Shown here in pieces: positions 1 through 7,097 of a DNA stretch of 16,014 nt (position 1 is the first letter of the stretch; each line of letters begins with the position of its first letter). The notes beneath the pieces were generated by a model. That model worked only from the letters and a program-made list of their open reading frames with translations. It did not search any database and had not been told where the DNA came from. Origin of the DNA: Candidatus Pacearchaeota archaeon (GTDB lineage: Archaea; Nanoarchaeota; Nanoarchaeia; Pacearchaeales; GW2011-AR1); contig NZER01000407.1 in assembly GCA_002690445.1 (NCBI GenBank), forward strand, positions 1 through 16,014. The letters are read 5' to 3'. The position numbers were made by a program, and so were the translations under genes.

Positions 1-639
1 ATTGTTTACGAGATTTGCGATGTTGGGATCTTGGGCGTCGAAAGCAACAACGTCCGCGAAGGCTCCCGCGGCGGCCGCCCGGCCGATTCCGCTGGTGATA
101 CCAAGGCCCTTCGCCACCTTGAGCCCAGGAAGAAAGCCCGCGATAAACTGGCTGGCCCCGCGCACGATCCCGCCCGTAGTCGTTTCCGCTTCTCCGAGCT
201 TGGGGATGGGAACGGGGACGCGCACAGGATCGGGTACTCCCATTTCCCGCAGAACGTCCCCGGCCTTTCGCAATCCAAACAGCGAACTACGGGCCGCGTC
301 GAATGTCCCGCCGAGGACCTGTTTCGGGCCTTCAACCACGAGCCCCTTGCCTATGTCCTGCGCGGTCCCCGTGACGTTATCGAGGAACTTGAGAAACTTT
401 TCGCTATCCTCTTTCCCGACTTTCTCCAGGAATGCCTCGGTGTCGAATCCCTCCTCGCCATCAAGGGCCTCCTCCGGTGCGGCTTCCTCCCCTTCCTGGT
501 CAACCTCACCCTCCGGCGCCGGGGCTTCCATGCGGAAAATCAGGTGCGGGATCTTCATGTCCTGCTGGACGCGATCCCGCCGCCGAAGGATTTCCGGCCC
601 AAGGTCCTCCGTTCCGGGCTCGTAATTCATAAATGGCAT
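1..639 (-). CDS. Large internal virion (ejection) protein, N-terminal part, cut by window edge
   Basis: This frame is open from an ATG at 639 to the window edge, giving the first 213 residues of a longer protein. The start follows a purine-rich AAGGAAAT site and lies 6 bases after the stop of the gp15-like gene; a second ATG at 630 is possible. Residues 40-70 are strongly acidic (Glu/Gly-rich linker). Residues 155-200 are Gly/Ala-rich and may be membrane-active, followed by AFADVVAFDAQDPNIANLV, a pattern I recall from very large phage virion proteins. Position after gp14- and gp15-like genes is that of T7 gp16, which forms part of the trans-envelope DNA ejection channel. Unlike T7 gp16, no transglycosylase motif is visible in this N-terminal part. 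The role rests on position and length trend; the reading frame itself is solid. Confidence 0.7.
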   Translation of the reverse strand, partial: MPFMNYEPGTEDLGPEILRRRDRVQQDMKIPHLIFRMEAPAPEGEVDQEGEEAAPEEALDGEEGFDTEAFLEKVGKEDSEKFLKFLDNVTGTAQDIGKGLVVEGPKQVLGGTFDAARSSLFGLRKAGDVLREMGVPDPVRVPVPIPKLGEAETTTGGIVRGASQFIAGFLPGLKVAKGLGITSGIGRAAAAGAFADVVAFDAQDPNIANLVNN

Positions 640-645
640 GGCTTG

Positions 646-2187
646 TTATTTCCTTTTCAACTTTGGTTCCGTGGGCGCGGGCTTCTTCGCCTGGGGTTTG
701 CCTTCAAGGTACGCTTTGATTTGTTCGCCCATTTCTTCCGTGATTACACGAGCAGCCACCATTTCGTCCACACCTTCGGGCGTGTCGTATCCTGGGACTT
801 TCGAAAACCTTGCAATAAACCCTCTGCCCGGGAAAACGATGAACCTAAATCGCTCCTGTATGTCCCTTGAAATGGCAGCGGGGGTTTCAATGCCTTTCTT
901 AATTCGATCATCGAATTCCCGGAGGGCGAAGATCAATGAATTCGCTATGGTCGGATCTAGGCTTTGCAATAAAGTCTTTCCGCCCCGGAAGAAGCGAACA
1001 ACCTCCGCACGTTCAGGGGCCGCCAATTTGGCCTCCCGTGTTTCGAGGCGGGTCAACTGTTCTTCATGTTCACGTAAGACTTCCCTTTGTTGAACAATGT
1101 TAAGCCCGAGCATCGCCCCCGGTGCATCGGGATCGAATCCTCCGGGGTCGGCCGTAACCGAGAGAAGGATCTCGTTGGTGCGCCGGGGGTCGCCCCGTCC
1201 TCCAGCCTCCTCTTGTTTCAGGAGTCTTTCCTGGACAGATTGATAGACGGTTAGGCTAATTTTACGTTCAAGGCTATTGAGTAGCTTTTGATTCATTTTC
1301 CCGGTCAAAGAAAGGTGGATGGCGTATTTGTCTATTCGTTTTTGTTCCGCCTTACGGGCCTTCTCGGCATCGGCCTCCTTCCGCCGCCTCTCGGTTTCAA
1401 TTTTACGGTCTTGCTTTTCAATATCGCTCCGGGCCGACTCCATCAGTCGCTCCCTTTGCGTTTGACTCCTTATGTTGAATCCGCCTTTCCCTAGTTTCTT
1501 CAGGGCCTTCTCCGGATCGGCGTCAATGGCGTTCAAGGCCCGGGAGGTTTTTACATCGTCAAGAGCCGTATCGAACAACTTCTTGGCGTTTACTTCCGTC
1601 AAGATCCCGGAGTCTGTTAGACCGTCAAAGATATTCGACATTTCAATTAGTGCGTTTTCAATGCCAGCCCTTGCGGCTGGCCCAAAGGCCATCAATCTAT
1701 TTTCGGTCGGGCCGGCAAGAACCTTTTTGAGTTCGTCAATTCTAACTTTCGCTTTAGCCAAGGTGGAATCATGCGTCCGTTTCACCTTGAGAGATTGGGC
1801 GTTGATGATTTGCTGTGCTGCCATTGGCTCAAGTACCCGGCGAATACTGAGCCCCGTTTTCCTGTCGGTCCCCGCAAGGGCGTCGCTTAGAATGGCGTCC
1901 ATCGCCTCTTGCATACGCTCGGGATGGTCCTCGAAATTAGGATCGGCCTCCGAAGCGGCCCGCTCCGTGGCGATATCCTTTGTGGCCCTATTTACGGCCG
2001 TAAGGGTGGCGTCGAGGCGGTCAAGTGCCTGGACCTTCTGCCCCAGGTCGAAGGCCACTTCTGCCGCGCCCTCACTCAACCGACTTAATGCCTGTCCGGG
2101 AGCCGCTGCCGCTGCCGCTGATTGTCGAGGAATGAGGCCCGGAGATCCGGGGGCCCCGCCTACCTTTACCTCTGTAAGTTTCGGCAT
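646..2187 (-). CDS. Internal virion protein, T7 gp15-like
   Basis: A 513-residue protein, shorter than T7 gp15 (about 750). The N-terminus has a small-residue stretch with an Ala run (residues 24-29) followed by helices of the type ALSRLSEGAAEVAFDLGQ, a style common in phage ejection proteins. Residues 250-290 are an extremely charged Arg/Lys/Glu helix, likely coiled coil. The C-terminus is Lys/Pro-rich. No signal peptide or enzymatic motif is visible. It starts at ATG 2187 behind GGGAGAT, 3 bases after the gp14-like stop, and is followed 6 bases later by the gp16-like gene. In T7 the equivalent protein sits in the inner core of the head and is ejected to form a periplasmic tube for DNA entry. 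The assignment is by position, size and helical character rather than by a diagnostic motif. Confidence 0.7.
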   Translation of the reverse strand: MPKLTEVKVGGAPGSPGLIPRQSAAAAAAPGQALSRLSEGAAEVAFDLGQKVQALDRLDATLTAVNRATKDIATERAASEADPNFEDHPERMQEAMDAILSDALAGTDRKTGLSIRRVLEPMAAQQIINAQSLKVKRTHDSTLAKAKVRIDELKKVLAGPTENRLMAFGPAARAGIENALIEMSNIFDGLTDSGILTEVNAKKLFDTALDDVKTSRALNAIDADPEKALKKLGKGGFNIRSQTQRERLMESARSDIEKQDRKIETERRRKEADAEKARKAEQKRIDKYAIHLSLTGKMNQKLLNSLERKISLTVYQSVQERLLKQEEAGGRGDPRRTNEILLSVTADPGGFDPDAPGAMLGLNIVQQREVLREHEEQLTRLETREAKLAAPERAEVVRFFRGGKTLLQSLDPTIANSLIFALREFDDRIKKGIETPAAISRDIQERFRFIVFPGRGFIARFSKVPGYDTPEGVDEMVAARVITEEMGEQIKAYLEGKPQAKKPAPTEPKLKRK

Positions 2188-2190
2188 ATC

Positions 2191-2661
2191 TTAATCTCCC
2201 GCCCTTCCCGTTACCCGATCTCGGCGTAGCGTTCCGGCCATGCCAACGCCTCGCAAGAGGGAGCCGCTAGCATTAAATAAACTGGCCGTCCTGGCTTGCT
2301 CCCCCGCCGTTCTCTCAAAACCACCCTGGACCCGTAGGCCCCGCGCCCGTTCCTCCCCGCCGCGCCGGATGAGGGCCACTTCTTCATCAGCCCGGCGCTT
2401 GCTTTCATTCAGCACGAGGAGAGGCGAACCGGACATTAAGAGATTCGAGGCGCCGATATCGGCCTCAATCTGCGAAAGCGTACTCTCGGAATCCCTTTCA
2501 GATTGACTTACAGATATATCGGTACTCTCTAACTCAAACCCTGCCCGGCGCTCCAATTCTTCGGCGTTCCTTCTGCTGGCAGATCGGGCAGCCTTGCCCG
2601 CTTGGAGGTTCCCAAGGGCACCGACAAGAGCCAAGGCTATAATGGCCCCTATGAACGGCAT
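2191..2661 (-). CDS. Internal virion protein, T7 gp14-like
   Basis: A 156-residue protein that opens with a hydrophobic, Gly/Ala-rich helix (residues 3-17, IGAIIALALVGALG), followed by a long charged helical region and a Ser/Gly-rich tail. This layout, with the membrane-active helix at the extreme N-terminus, matches the small ejection proteins of podoviruses; T7 gp14 forms a pore in the outer membrane. Residues around SNLLMSGSPLLVLNESKRRA resemble the 'S-x-L-x-S-G-S' segment often seen in these proteins. The ATG at 2661 has only a weak ribosome site (GAG) and lies inside the end of the 34-residue upstream ORF, so translation may be coupled to it. The gp15-like gene follows 3 bases after the stop. 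Confidence 0.65.
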   Translation of the reverse strand: MPFIGAIIALALVGALGNLQAGKAARSASRRNAEELERRAGFELESTDISVSQSERDSESTLSQIEADIGASNLLMSGSPLLVLNESKRRADEEVALIRRGGEERARGLRVQGGFERTAGEQARTASLFNASGSLLRGVGMAGTLRRDRVTGRAGD

Positions 2662-2753
2662 TGGCTCAACTCGGGGAAGGCGCGGCTGCGGTAGCCTTCA
2701 ACTTCGGCCAGAGAGTCCAAGAACTTGGAAATCGCCATATCAATAACCCCCAT
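2649..2753 (-). CDS. Small ORF (34 residues) between tail tubular protein B and gp14-like gene
   Basis: An ATG at 2753 lies one base after the TGA of the tail tubular protein B gene and has AGGTGA about nine bases upstream. The frame reads MGVIDMAISKFLDSLAEVEG and ends with YRSRAFPELSQCRS at a TAG at 2649-2651. It fills the otherwise unexplained gap of 93 bases and overlaps the start of the gp14-like gene by 13 bases, in an operon where nearly every other gene abuts or overlaps its neighbour. The product would be a short amphipathic helix with a single Cys. T7 has a small internal virion protein gene (gp6.7 and gp13 are examples of small virion genes) near this place, but I see no sequence resemblance. 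A second in-frame ATG at 2738 is possible. It may be a real small protein or a translational coupling leader. Confidence 0.5.
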   Translation of the reverse strand: MGVIDMAISKFLDSLAEVEGYRSRAFPELSQCRS

Positions 2754-2754
2754 A

Positions 2755-4854
2755 TCAGTCGTTCACCTGTATTTTCCCGTGGATTGCGAGGATCGTCATG
2801 GGCCCCGGGAGTGTACGGATAATCTCCAGCGCAAGATTTTCTGACCATGCCGAAGGCACGTTTACCTTAATATCTCCCGTCTGAACTGCCGGAGCCGTTC
2901 CCATAATGTCGTCCGGGTTGAGCCCCTGCAAAATATCGCCGTTCACGGTAATGGGCTGCACGGCGGTATCCTTCACCCGCAGGAATACCTCGTGCCAAGC
3001 CTTTTGCTGTCCGAGTGATGTTCCCGACTTGAAAAGTATCTCCGGCTCAAGGATCTCAATCTTTGGTTGGAAATTGATCCCAACTTCGGCTTCGGTCACG
3101 GCGGCATCGAGAGTGATTGCTCCCGATGCAACGGTCTTGTTGGTCTGATTCGCTCCATCCCCGCGGACGGCAACGGTTTCGCCTTCCAGGTGATCCAAGC
3201 CGCTCAAGGTGGACGTACTGGACCCCGAATATTTGAGGGCGCTGTCGGTATATACGGAATCATCGAAATACTCGACATACCGAACCGCGCTCCCGTCAAT
3301 AGTGCGCTTCACAATAACCCAAGTTTGGTGCCTATCGCCGTCCGGGTGCGGGATGGAACAAACGCTCTCGAATAACCCCGCTGCCCCGGTTTGGTGAAGG
3401 TGCCAAGCAACTACCTCTTGGGGGCGCTCGTAGGTCAAGCCGATGAGCTTCCCGTCAGAGCGGACAAGCCAAATGATGCTGTACGGCTTTTTCTCGTAGG
3501 CCATCTGGACAATACTCGTGCCCTTGGGGAATAAATGCTCCGCAAGTTCTGATTCCTCCACGGCCACATATCCGTCAACTTCAAAGCTGAAAACGAGGCC
3601 ATACAGACTCCGGCCCGCCGCATTCATAAAAAGGGTCCGGTTGTGTGCCCGGATGGGCTGGATGGGATCGCTTCCGATGTTGGTTTCCGGAATGACGTTT
3701 TCATTCGTGGGCGTGATGGCTTCGCCAACGGAGCCCCCCCGGATTTGATCTTCGTCCCCGGCGGTTCCTACAAGAAGGACGCGGGCGGGCGAAAACCATT
3801 CCACCCGGTTTTGCTCCCCCGAGGCGGGGTCCAGAATGAGGGCATCGGCGGGATCGGAGCCCGTTGTCATGTCATCGAAATCCCCGCTCATCGTGGAATA
3901 CCTTCTCCTCGGGAAAGTGGTGTTCCGTCCGAACCACAATCGTTGCTGCCAGAATCCTACGGTTCCAGGATAAAGGGCCGCTGTCGTGAACGGGTCCGCC
4001 GTGGGCGCGTATTCCGTGAGCGACCAGGAAGAATGCCCCGAGCGCGTGAGCTTGTGGGGCTTGTAATTGTTATGGACGATCCAGATCGTATCCGCGCTTT
4101 GCGCTAATTGAATCTCGAAAAGGTCAGCCGTGGCGTAAGGAGATCCGATTTCTACGGCGGCATTGTCAATAAGCGAAACATCGTCAACCGTGGCATTGAG
4201 GGCAATAGAAGAAAATTCAATATAAAAAGTTGTGGCCCCAGGCGTGAATTCAACGGAGTGCCATCCTACCCCGTAGGCCGTATCAGCCTTGATCTCTCCC
4301 CCGCCCGCCGTTGTTCCGAGGTTGAGCGTTGCACCTACCGCCTGCACCCGGAAACGCAGGACGTGAAGCGCGGCGGTAAATCCCGCACCAATGGTGATGG
4401 CTTGGTTTCGTTGGGCCTGATTCCCCGAGCCCCCGCCGTCGAGTTCCATGTAGCCGCCAGCGTTCCAGGCGCTAACCCCGGTCCCTTGATCATCATCAGT
4501 CCAACTCGCCAGATCGGTATCAAAGCCGCCATTTGCAACTACCCCATCCGTGTCCGCCGCCACGATCTGACCGCTATTGCGGAAGAAGCGGAAATAAAGA
4601 TTGCCCATTTCGATTGGGTAGGCGTCAAGCGTATTAAAAATGAACGGTATGAGCCGCGTTGCGGTTGCGCTGGTTTTTACTTCGGCGGAATAAATAGAGC
4701 CCTCACGGGCTATTACAGGCCCATACTTTGTAGCGATGGCATCCCGAAGGGTCTTGAGGGCGTTTGGATATTTTTCGAGCCTTACCCGCCCGTAAACAAG
4801 AGGGCTCCATTCGCCCGCCGTAAAATTGTCTTGAAGATGATTCAGAATAGCCAT
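2755..4854 (-). CDS. Tail tubular protein B (nozzle, T7 gp12-like) with inserted carbohydrate-binding-like domain
   Basis: A 699-residue protein (T7 gp12 is 794). The first 50 residues, with FTAGEWSPLVYGRVRLEKYP at 11-30, carry the typical opening of this nozzle family, whose subunits form the distal tip of the short tail. Residues roughly 105-232 look like an inserted jelly-roll module: NGGFDTDLASW near the start, repeated beta-strand pattern, and a closing DDVSLID; this matches the style of CBM4/9-type carbohydrate-binding domains. The rest is beta-rich and resumes the family pattern (for example WFGRNTTFPRRRYSTMSGDF and LTYERPQEVVAWHLHQTG). The ATG at 4854 follows the tail tubular A stop by 8 bases, with only a modest CTGGA ribosome site. 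The function as tail nozzle is well supported by sequence and order; binding of sugar by the insert is inference. Confidence 0.9.
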   Translation of the reverse strand: MAILNHLQDNFTAGEWSPLVYGRVRLEKYPNALKTLRDAIATKYGPVIAREGSIYSAEVKTSATATRLIPFIFNTLDAYPIEMGNLYFRFFRNSGQIVAADTDGVVANGGFDTDLASWTDDDQGTGVSAWNAGGYMELDGGGSGNQAQRNQAITIGAGFTAALHVLRFRVQAVGATLNLGTTAGGGEIKADTAYGVGWHSVEFTPGATTFYIEFSSIALNATVDDVSLIDNAAVEIGSPYATADLFEIQLAQSADTIWIVHNNYKPHKLTRSGHSSWSLTEYAPTADPFTTAALYPGTVGFWQQRLWFGRNTTFPRRRYSTMSGDFDDMTTGSDPADALILDPASGEQNRVEWFSPARVLLVGTAGDEDQIRGGSVGEAITPTNENVIPETNIGSDPIQPIRAHNRTLFMNAAGRSLYGLVFSFEVDGYVAVEESELAEHLFPKGTSIVQMAYEKKPYSIIWLVRSDGKLIGLTYERPQEVVAWHLHQTGAAGLFESVCSIPHPDGDRHQTWVIVKRTIDGSAVRYVEYFDDSVYTDSALKYSGSSTSTLSGLDHLEGETVAVRGDGANQTNKTVASGAITLDAAVTEAEVGINFQPKIEILEPEILFKSGTSLGQQKAWHEVFLRVKDTAVQPITVNGDILQGLNPDDIMGTAPAVQTGDIKVNVPSAWSENLALEIIRTLPGPMTILAIHGKIQVND

Positions 4855-4862
4855 CGGTCCAG

Positions 4863-5447
4863 TTAATTCCTCACGTTGATCAAGGTTGTCTTGAACATCT
4901 GATTCGGGGTCCCTTCGCGGCCGTCAGCGTGTCGGGCCGCCTTTAGCGCGGCATCGAATTTCACTTCCATGTCAGCTTCGACGGTACGGGAACCCGTGAG
5001 GGAGTAAGCAAGATCCGCCGCAAGCCGGAACTGAAATAGCTTGTAAAAGAGAGCATCCATTTCCCCTGGGTTCACCATCTCCTTCCCGTATCTAACCTTT
5101 ATGGGCGTAGGTTCATCCGTAAGGATCACCCTGCCCTCAACTTTGAAATTTTCTGTGAGTTCCGCTTCTTCGGGGTCCTCGTTCACACTCCAAATCACAA
5201 CGGCATCCGTGGGCCAAAGATATTGATACGAATAGGCGTTGATCGGATCGGTAGTTAATTTCGCTATCTGTTCCCGCGCCATCGAGCAATTCCACGGCTC
5301 CATGCGGGTCAACGCATCACGAGAGGAGGTATAAAATACGTTACAAAGCCTCGCGTTCTCAGTTTGATCCGTCTCAAGGTTCACTATCCGCGTGGCTTTT
5401 AGTAGGGACAGGGCCCCGTTGCAGATGTCAGAATCGCTTCTCGCCAT
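4863..5447 (-). CDS. Tail tubular protein A (gatekeeper/adaptor, T7 gp11-like)
   Basis: A 194-residue protein, the same size as T7 gp11 (196). The opening (ARSDSDICNGALSLLKATRI), the central aromatic motif around LTRMEPWNCSMAREQIAKL, the YSYQYLWPTDAVVIW segment and the C-terminal helical region (FRLAADLAYSLTGS) are the usual landmarks of podovirus tail tubular protein A. It forms the ring joining the portal to the nozzle. The start is ATG 5447 with a GGAGAAA site, two bases after the acyltransferase stop, and the nozzle gene follows directly. The pair A-B order is conserved in podoviruses, which makes this assignment secure. No unusual feature is seen. Confidence 0.9.
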   Translation of the reverse strand: MARSDSDICNGALSLLKATRIVNLETDQTENARLCNVFYTSSRDALTRMEPWNCSMAREQIAKLTTDPINAYSYQYLWPTDAVVIWSVNEDPEEAELTENFKVEGRVILTDEPTPIKVRYGKEMVNPGEMDALFYKLFQFRLAADLAYSLTGSRTVEADMEVKFDAALKAARHADGREGTPNQMFKTTLINVRN

Positions 5448-5449
5448 GA

Positions 5450-5953
5450 CTATTTCTCCGTCAAAATTCTCCCGGGATTCCCGATCATGGTTGCGGACGG
5501 CTCCACATCTTTAGTGACGACGGAGCCCGCACCGATAGTCGCGCCCCTGCCGATCCGAACACCCGGCAGGATGACGCAGCCCATTCCGAGATTTACATGG
5601 GACTCGATAATCGGAGGCCGCCGCTTGTAGCTTGGATTGTTGACCCTCGGGTGCTTGTCGTTGCCCATAATGGTGCCTTGGCCGATGAACACATAATCCC
5701 CGATCTTCGCCATATTGCAGATGAAGGCGTTCGATTGGATTCTTACGCCTTCGCCCAAATTAGCATCGTTTCCGATATAGACCCCGTGGCCCACGGCGCA
5801 ATGCGGGCATAAAACAGTACCCGCGCAAATTTGCGCGAACGGCCATACAACGGTCCCTGGTCCGAGTTTCGCCGTGGGGTGAACGAGCGCGAGGCGGTGA
5901 ATTTTTACGTCCTGGGATACTTCCTCCAGTCCGTCTATCGCCGATTCGATCAT
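5450..5953 (-). CDS. Hexapeptide-repeat (left-handed beta-helix) acyltransferase, WlbB/WbpD-like
   Basis: I choose the ATG at 5953, which overlaps the upstream TGA as ATGA; the reading frame also has a TTG two codons earlier. The 167-residue product is nearly all hexapeptide repeats of the [LIV]-G-x4 type (for example GVYIGNDANLGEGVRIQSNA, IGRGATIGAGSVVTKDV), which fold as a trimeric left-handed beta-helix and bind acetyl-CoA. The segment GTIMGNDKHPRVNNP around 94-107 resembles the 'NDKxPR' loop of WlbB/WbpD-type sugar N-acetyltransferases, which acetylate amino-sugar nucleotides for O-antigen. The ending IGNPGRIL is typical. It lies between a glycosyltransferase and tail genes, so a sugar substrate is plausible, although the acceptor cannot be read from sequence. 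Confidence 0.85.
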   Translation of the reverse strand: MIESAIDGLEEVSQDVKIHRLALVHPTAKLGPGTVVWPFAQICAGTVLCPHCAVGHGVYIGNDANLGEGVRIQSNAFICNMAKIGDYVFIGQGTIMGNDKHPRVNNPSYKRRPPIIESHVNLGMGCVILPGVRIGRGATIGAGSVVTKDVEPSATMIGNPGRILTEK

Positions 5954-6561
5954 TTCCAATGCTCCAGCACCCAGTTATCTTTCAACTGGTTTGGTTTCGG
6001 CTCGCCGTGGAAGTAGACGATCCGGGCATCGCCGAGATCATGACCACGATCACGAAGATGGACTTTGTACGAAACGATATTTCCAGGGAAAAGATCGTCC
6101 AGCCAATCGAACCGGAAGCGGTCCAGCGCCCGCATATCGGTGCTTCCCTCAACGGAGGCGATATCCTTCCGTGTCGGGCATAGAACCACGGCATTGCATG
6201 GATGGTTCTTATGGTAAGGATCACGCGGCACGGCGAGATCGCCTTTATAGGCGAAGATATGATCTACCGACCCGACGATGACGGTATCCAGCCCCATCGT
6301 GACTAAGCGATCACCTTCAACCGCGTATTTTTGGAGGCCGCAAGTTTCCCAAACTTTATGAGCGAGCGGCAAAACTTCTACGGGCTCATCGAATGAATAG
6401 GGCTGATCGGCCAAACAGACGAAACGGAAGGGCTTGCTGTAATTCCGGGCTACGCCCCGATAGAGCTTATCCACCCATTCGGGCGTGTAGCATCCCGCCC
6501 AAGACGGCGTATTCTCGCCGTTCTCGTAGTAATGACAAGCGACCGTGACTGCATCGATCAT
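5950..6561 (-). CDS. GT-A-fold-like glycosyltransferase
   Basis: A 203-residue protein starting at ATG 6561 (GAGGTA site). It has the layout of short phage and bacterial GT-A glycosyltransferases: an N-terminal beta-strand (AVTVACHYY), FRFVCLADQP near 46-54, WETCGLQKY at 71-79, a nucleotide-sugar strand VTMGLDTVIVGSVD at 87-100, and a C-terminal IVYFHGEPKP at 181-190 followed by WVLEHW. In close families the central strand reads LDLDTVIVG, so the first Asp of the metal-binding DxD is Gly90 here while Asp92 is kept. The gene overlaps the acyltransferase by ATGA and follows two small genes. It probably transfers a sugar to an unknown acceptor; the altered DxD may mean changed metal use or reduced activity. 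Confidence 0.7.
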   Translation of the reverse strand: MIDAVTVACHYYENGENTPSWAGCYTPEWVDKLYRGVARNYSKPFRFVCLADQPYSFDEPVEVLPLAHKVWETCGLQKYAVEGDRLVTMGLDTVIVGSVDHIFAYKGDLAVPRDPYHKNHPCNAVVLCPTRKDIASVEGSTDMRALDRFRFDWLDDLFPGNIVSYKVHLRDRGHDLGDARIVYFHGEPKPNQLKDNWVLEHWK

Positions 6562-6565
6562 GCTT

Positions 6566-6841
6566 CTACCTCATTCGGTTATTTTCGCTGTCGCCCAGGT
6601 TGAGGGGCGACACGGGAATTACAAGGCTGTCCTTCTTGAGCTTTTCGTTCATGGCCTTCACGCGATTCACCACGCGCTGCCGCACAGTCGGGTCCAGTTC
6701 CTTCATAAAAGCCCAAATCCAAAGCTCCGTGGACGCAGTAATCCATCCCCCATTTTCGTCTTTGAGTTGGATGATACCTTTGGGCGCGACCTTCGGTTTG
6801 CGACCCGCAGCGATGTCGTAAATGTCCGGGCTTCCTCCCAT
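6566..6841 (-). CDS. Hypothetical protein, 91 residues
   Basis: I do not recognise this protein. The start is placed at ATG 6841 because it has a strong GGGGAGGGG site at proper distance and lies one base after the upstream TGA; a TTG nine codons earlier would overlap the upstream gene and lacks support. The product has a basic N-terminal half (GRKPKVAPKG), a central aromatic segment WITASTELWIWAFMKELDP (about 33-51), then a basic helix (VRQRVVNRVKAMNEKLKKD) and a polar tail. There is no signal peptide, membrane span or catalytic motif. It sits between the small 84-residue gene and the glycosyltransferase, within the five-gene sugar-associated insert. It could be a small virion or assembly helper. 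Confidence 0.7.
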   Translation of the reverse strand: MGGSPDIYDIAAGRKPKVAPKGIIQLKDENGGWITASTELWIWAFMKELDPTVRQRVVNRVKAMNEKLKKDSLVIPVSPLNLGDSENNRMR

Positions 6842-6842
6842 T

Positions 6843-7097
6843 TCAATCCCCTCCCCGTATCTGTGCAATTTCCACGTCCGGGAGGCGAGCGAAAGGGGTG
6901 GCCGATATCATCGAGTGCGTAACCTTCTCGGCTGCCTTCACCACCTTTTCAAGTTCGTGCGGTTTCAGCGTTGCGAGTAATCCGCCCACCCAGGCATCCA
7001 CCGGGAAGCTCGCCAGGGTGCCGTCAGGCATTCGGACGTGGACGATGGGATGCAGGGAGGGACTATCTTTCAGGGCATCAAGAACGGGATCGCTCAT
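6843..7097 (-). CDS. Hypothetical protein, 84 residues
   Basis: Not recognised. The likely start is ATG 7097, which overlaps the preceding gene's TGA as ATGA and has GGAG upstream; a TTG two codons earlier is less likely. The protein begins MSDPVLDALKDSPSLHP, has a short beta-like part (IVHVRMPDGTLASFPVDAW, about 18-36), and a helix LKPHELEKVVKAAEKVTHSM (about 44-63). It is soluble, with no catalytic signature. The neighbour upstream is the nucleotide-sugar-fold protein and downstream is another small unknown; translational coupling suggests all are made together. Confidence 0.7.
   Translation of the reverse strand: MSDPVLDALKDSPSLHPIVHVRMPDGTLASFPVDAWVGGLLATLKPHELEKVVKAAEKVTHSMISATPFARLPDVEIAQIRGGD

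Noticed and set aside
31..870. 279-residue plus-strand open frame at the left end
   Set aside because: It is antisense to the gp16-like and gp15-like genes, spans their junction, and shows no recognisable protein pattern.
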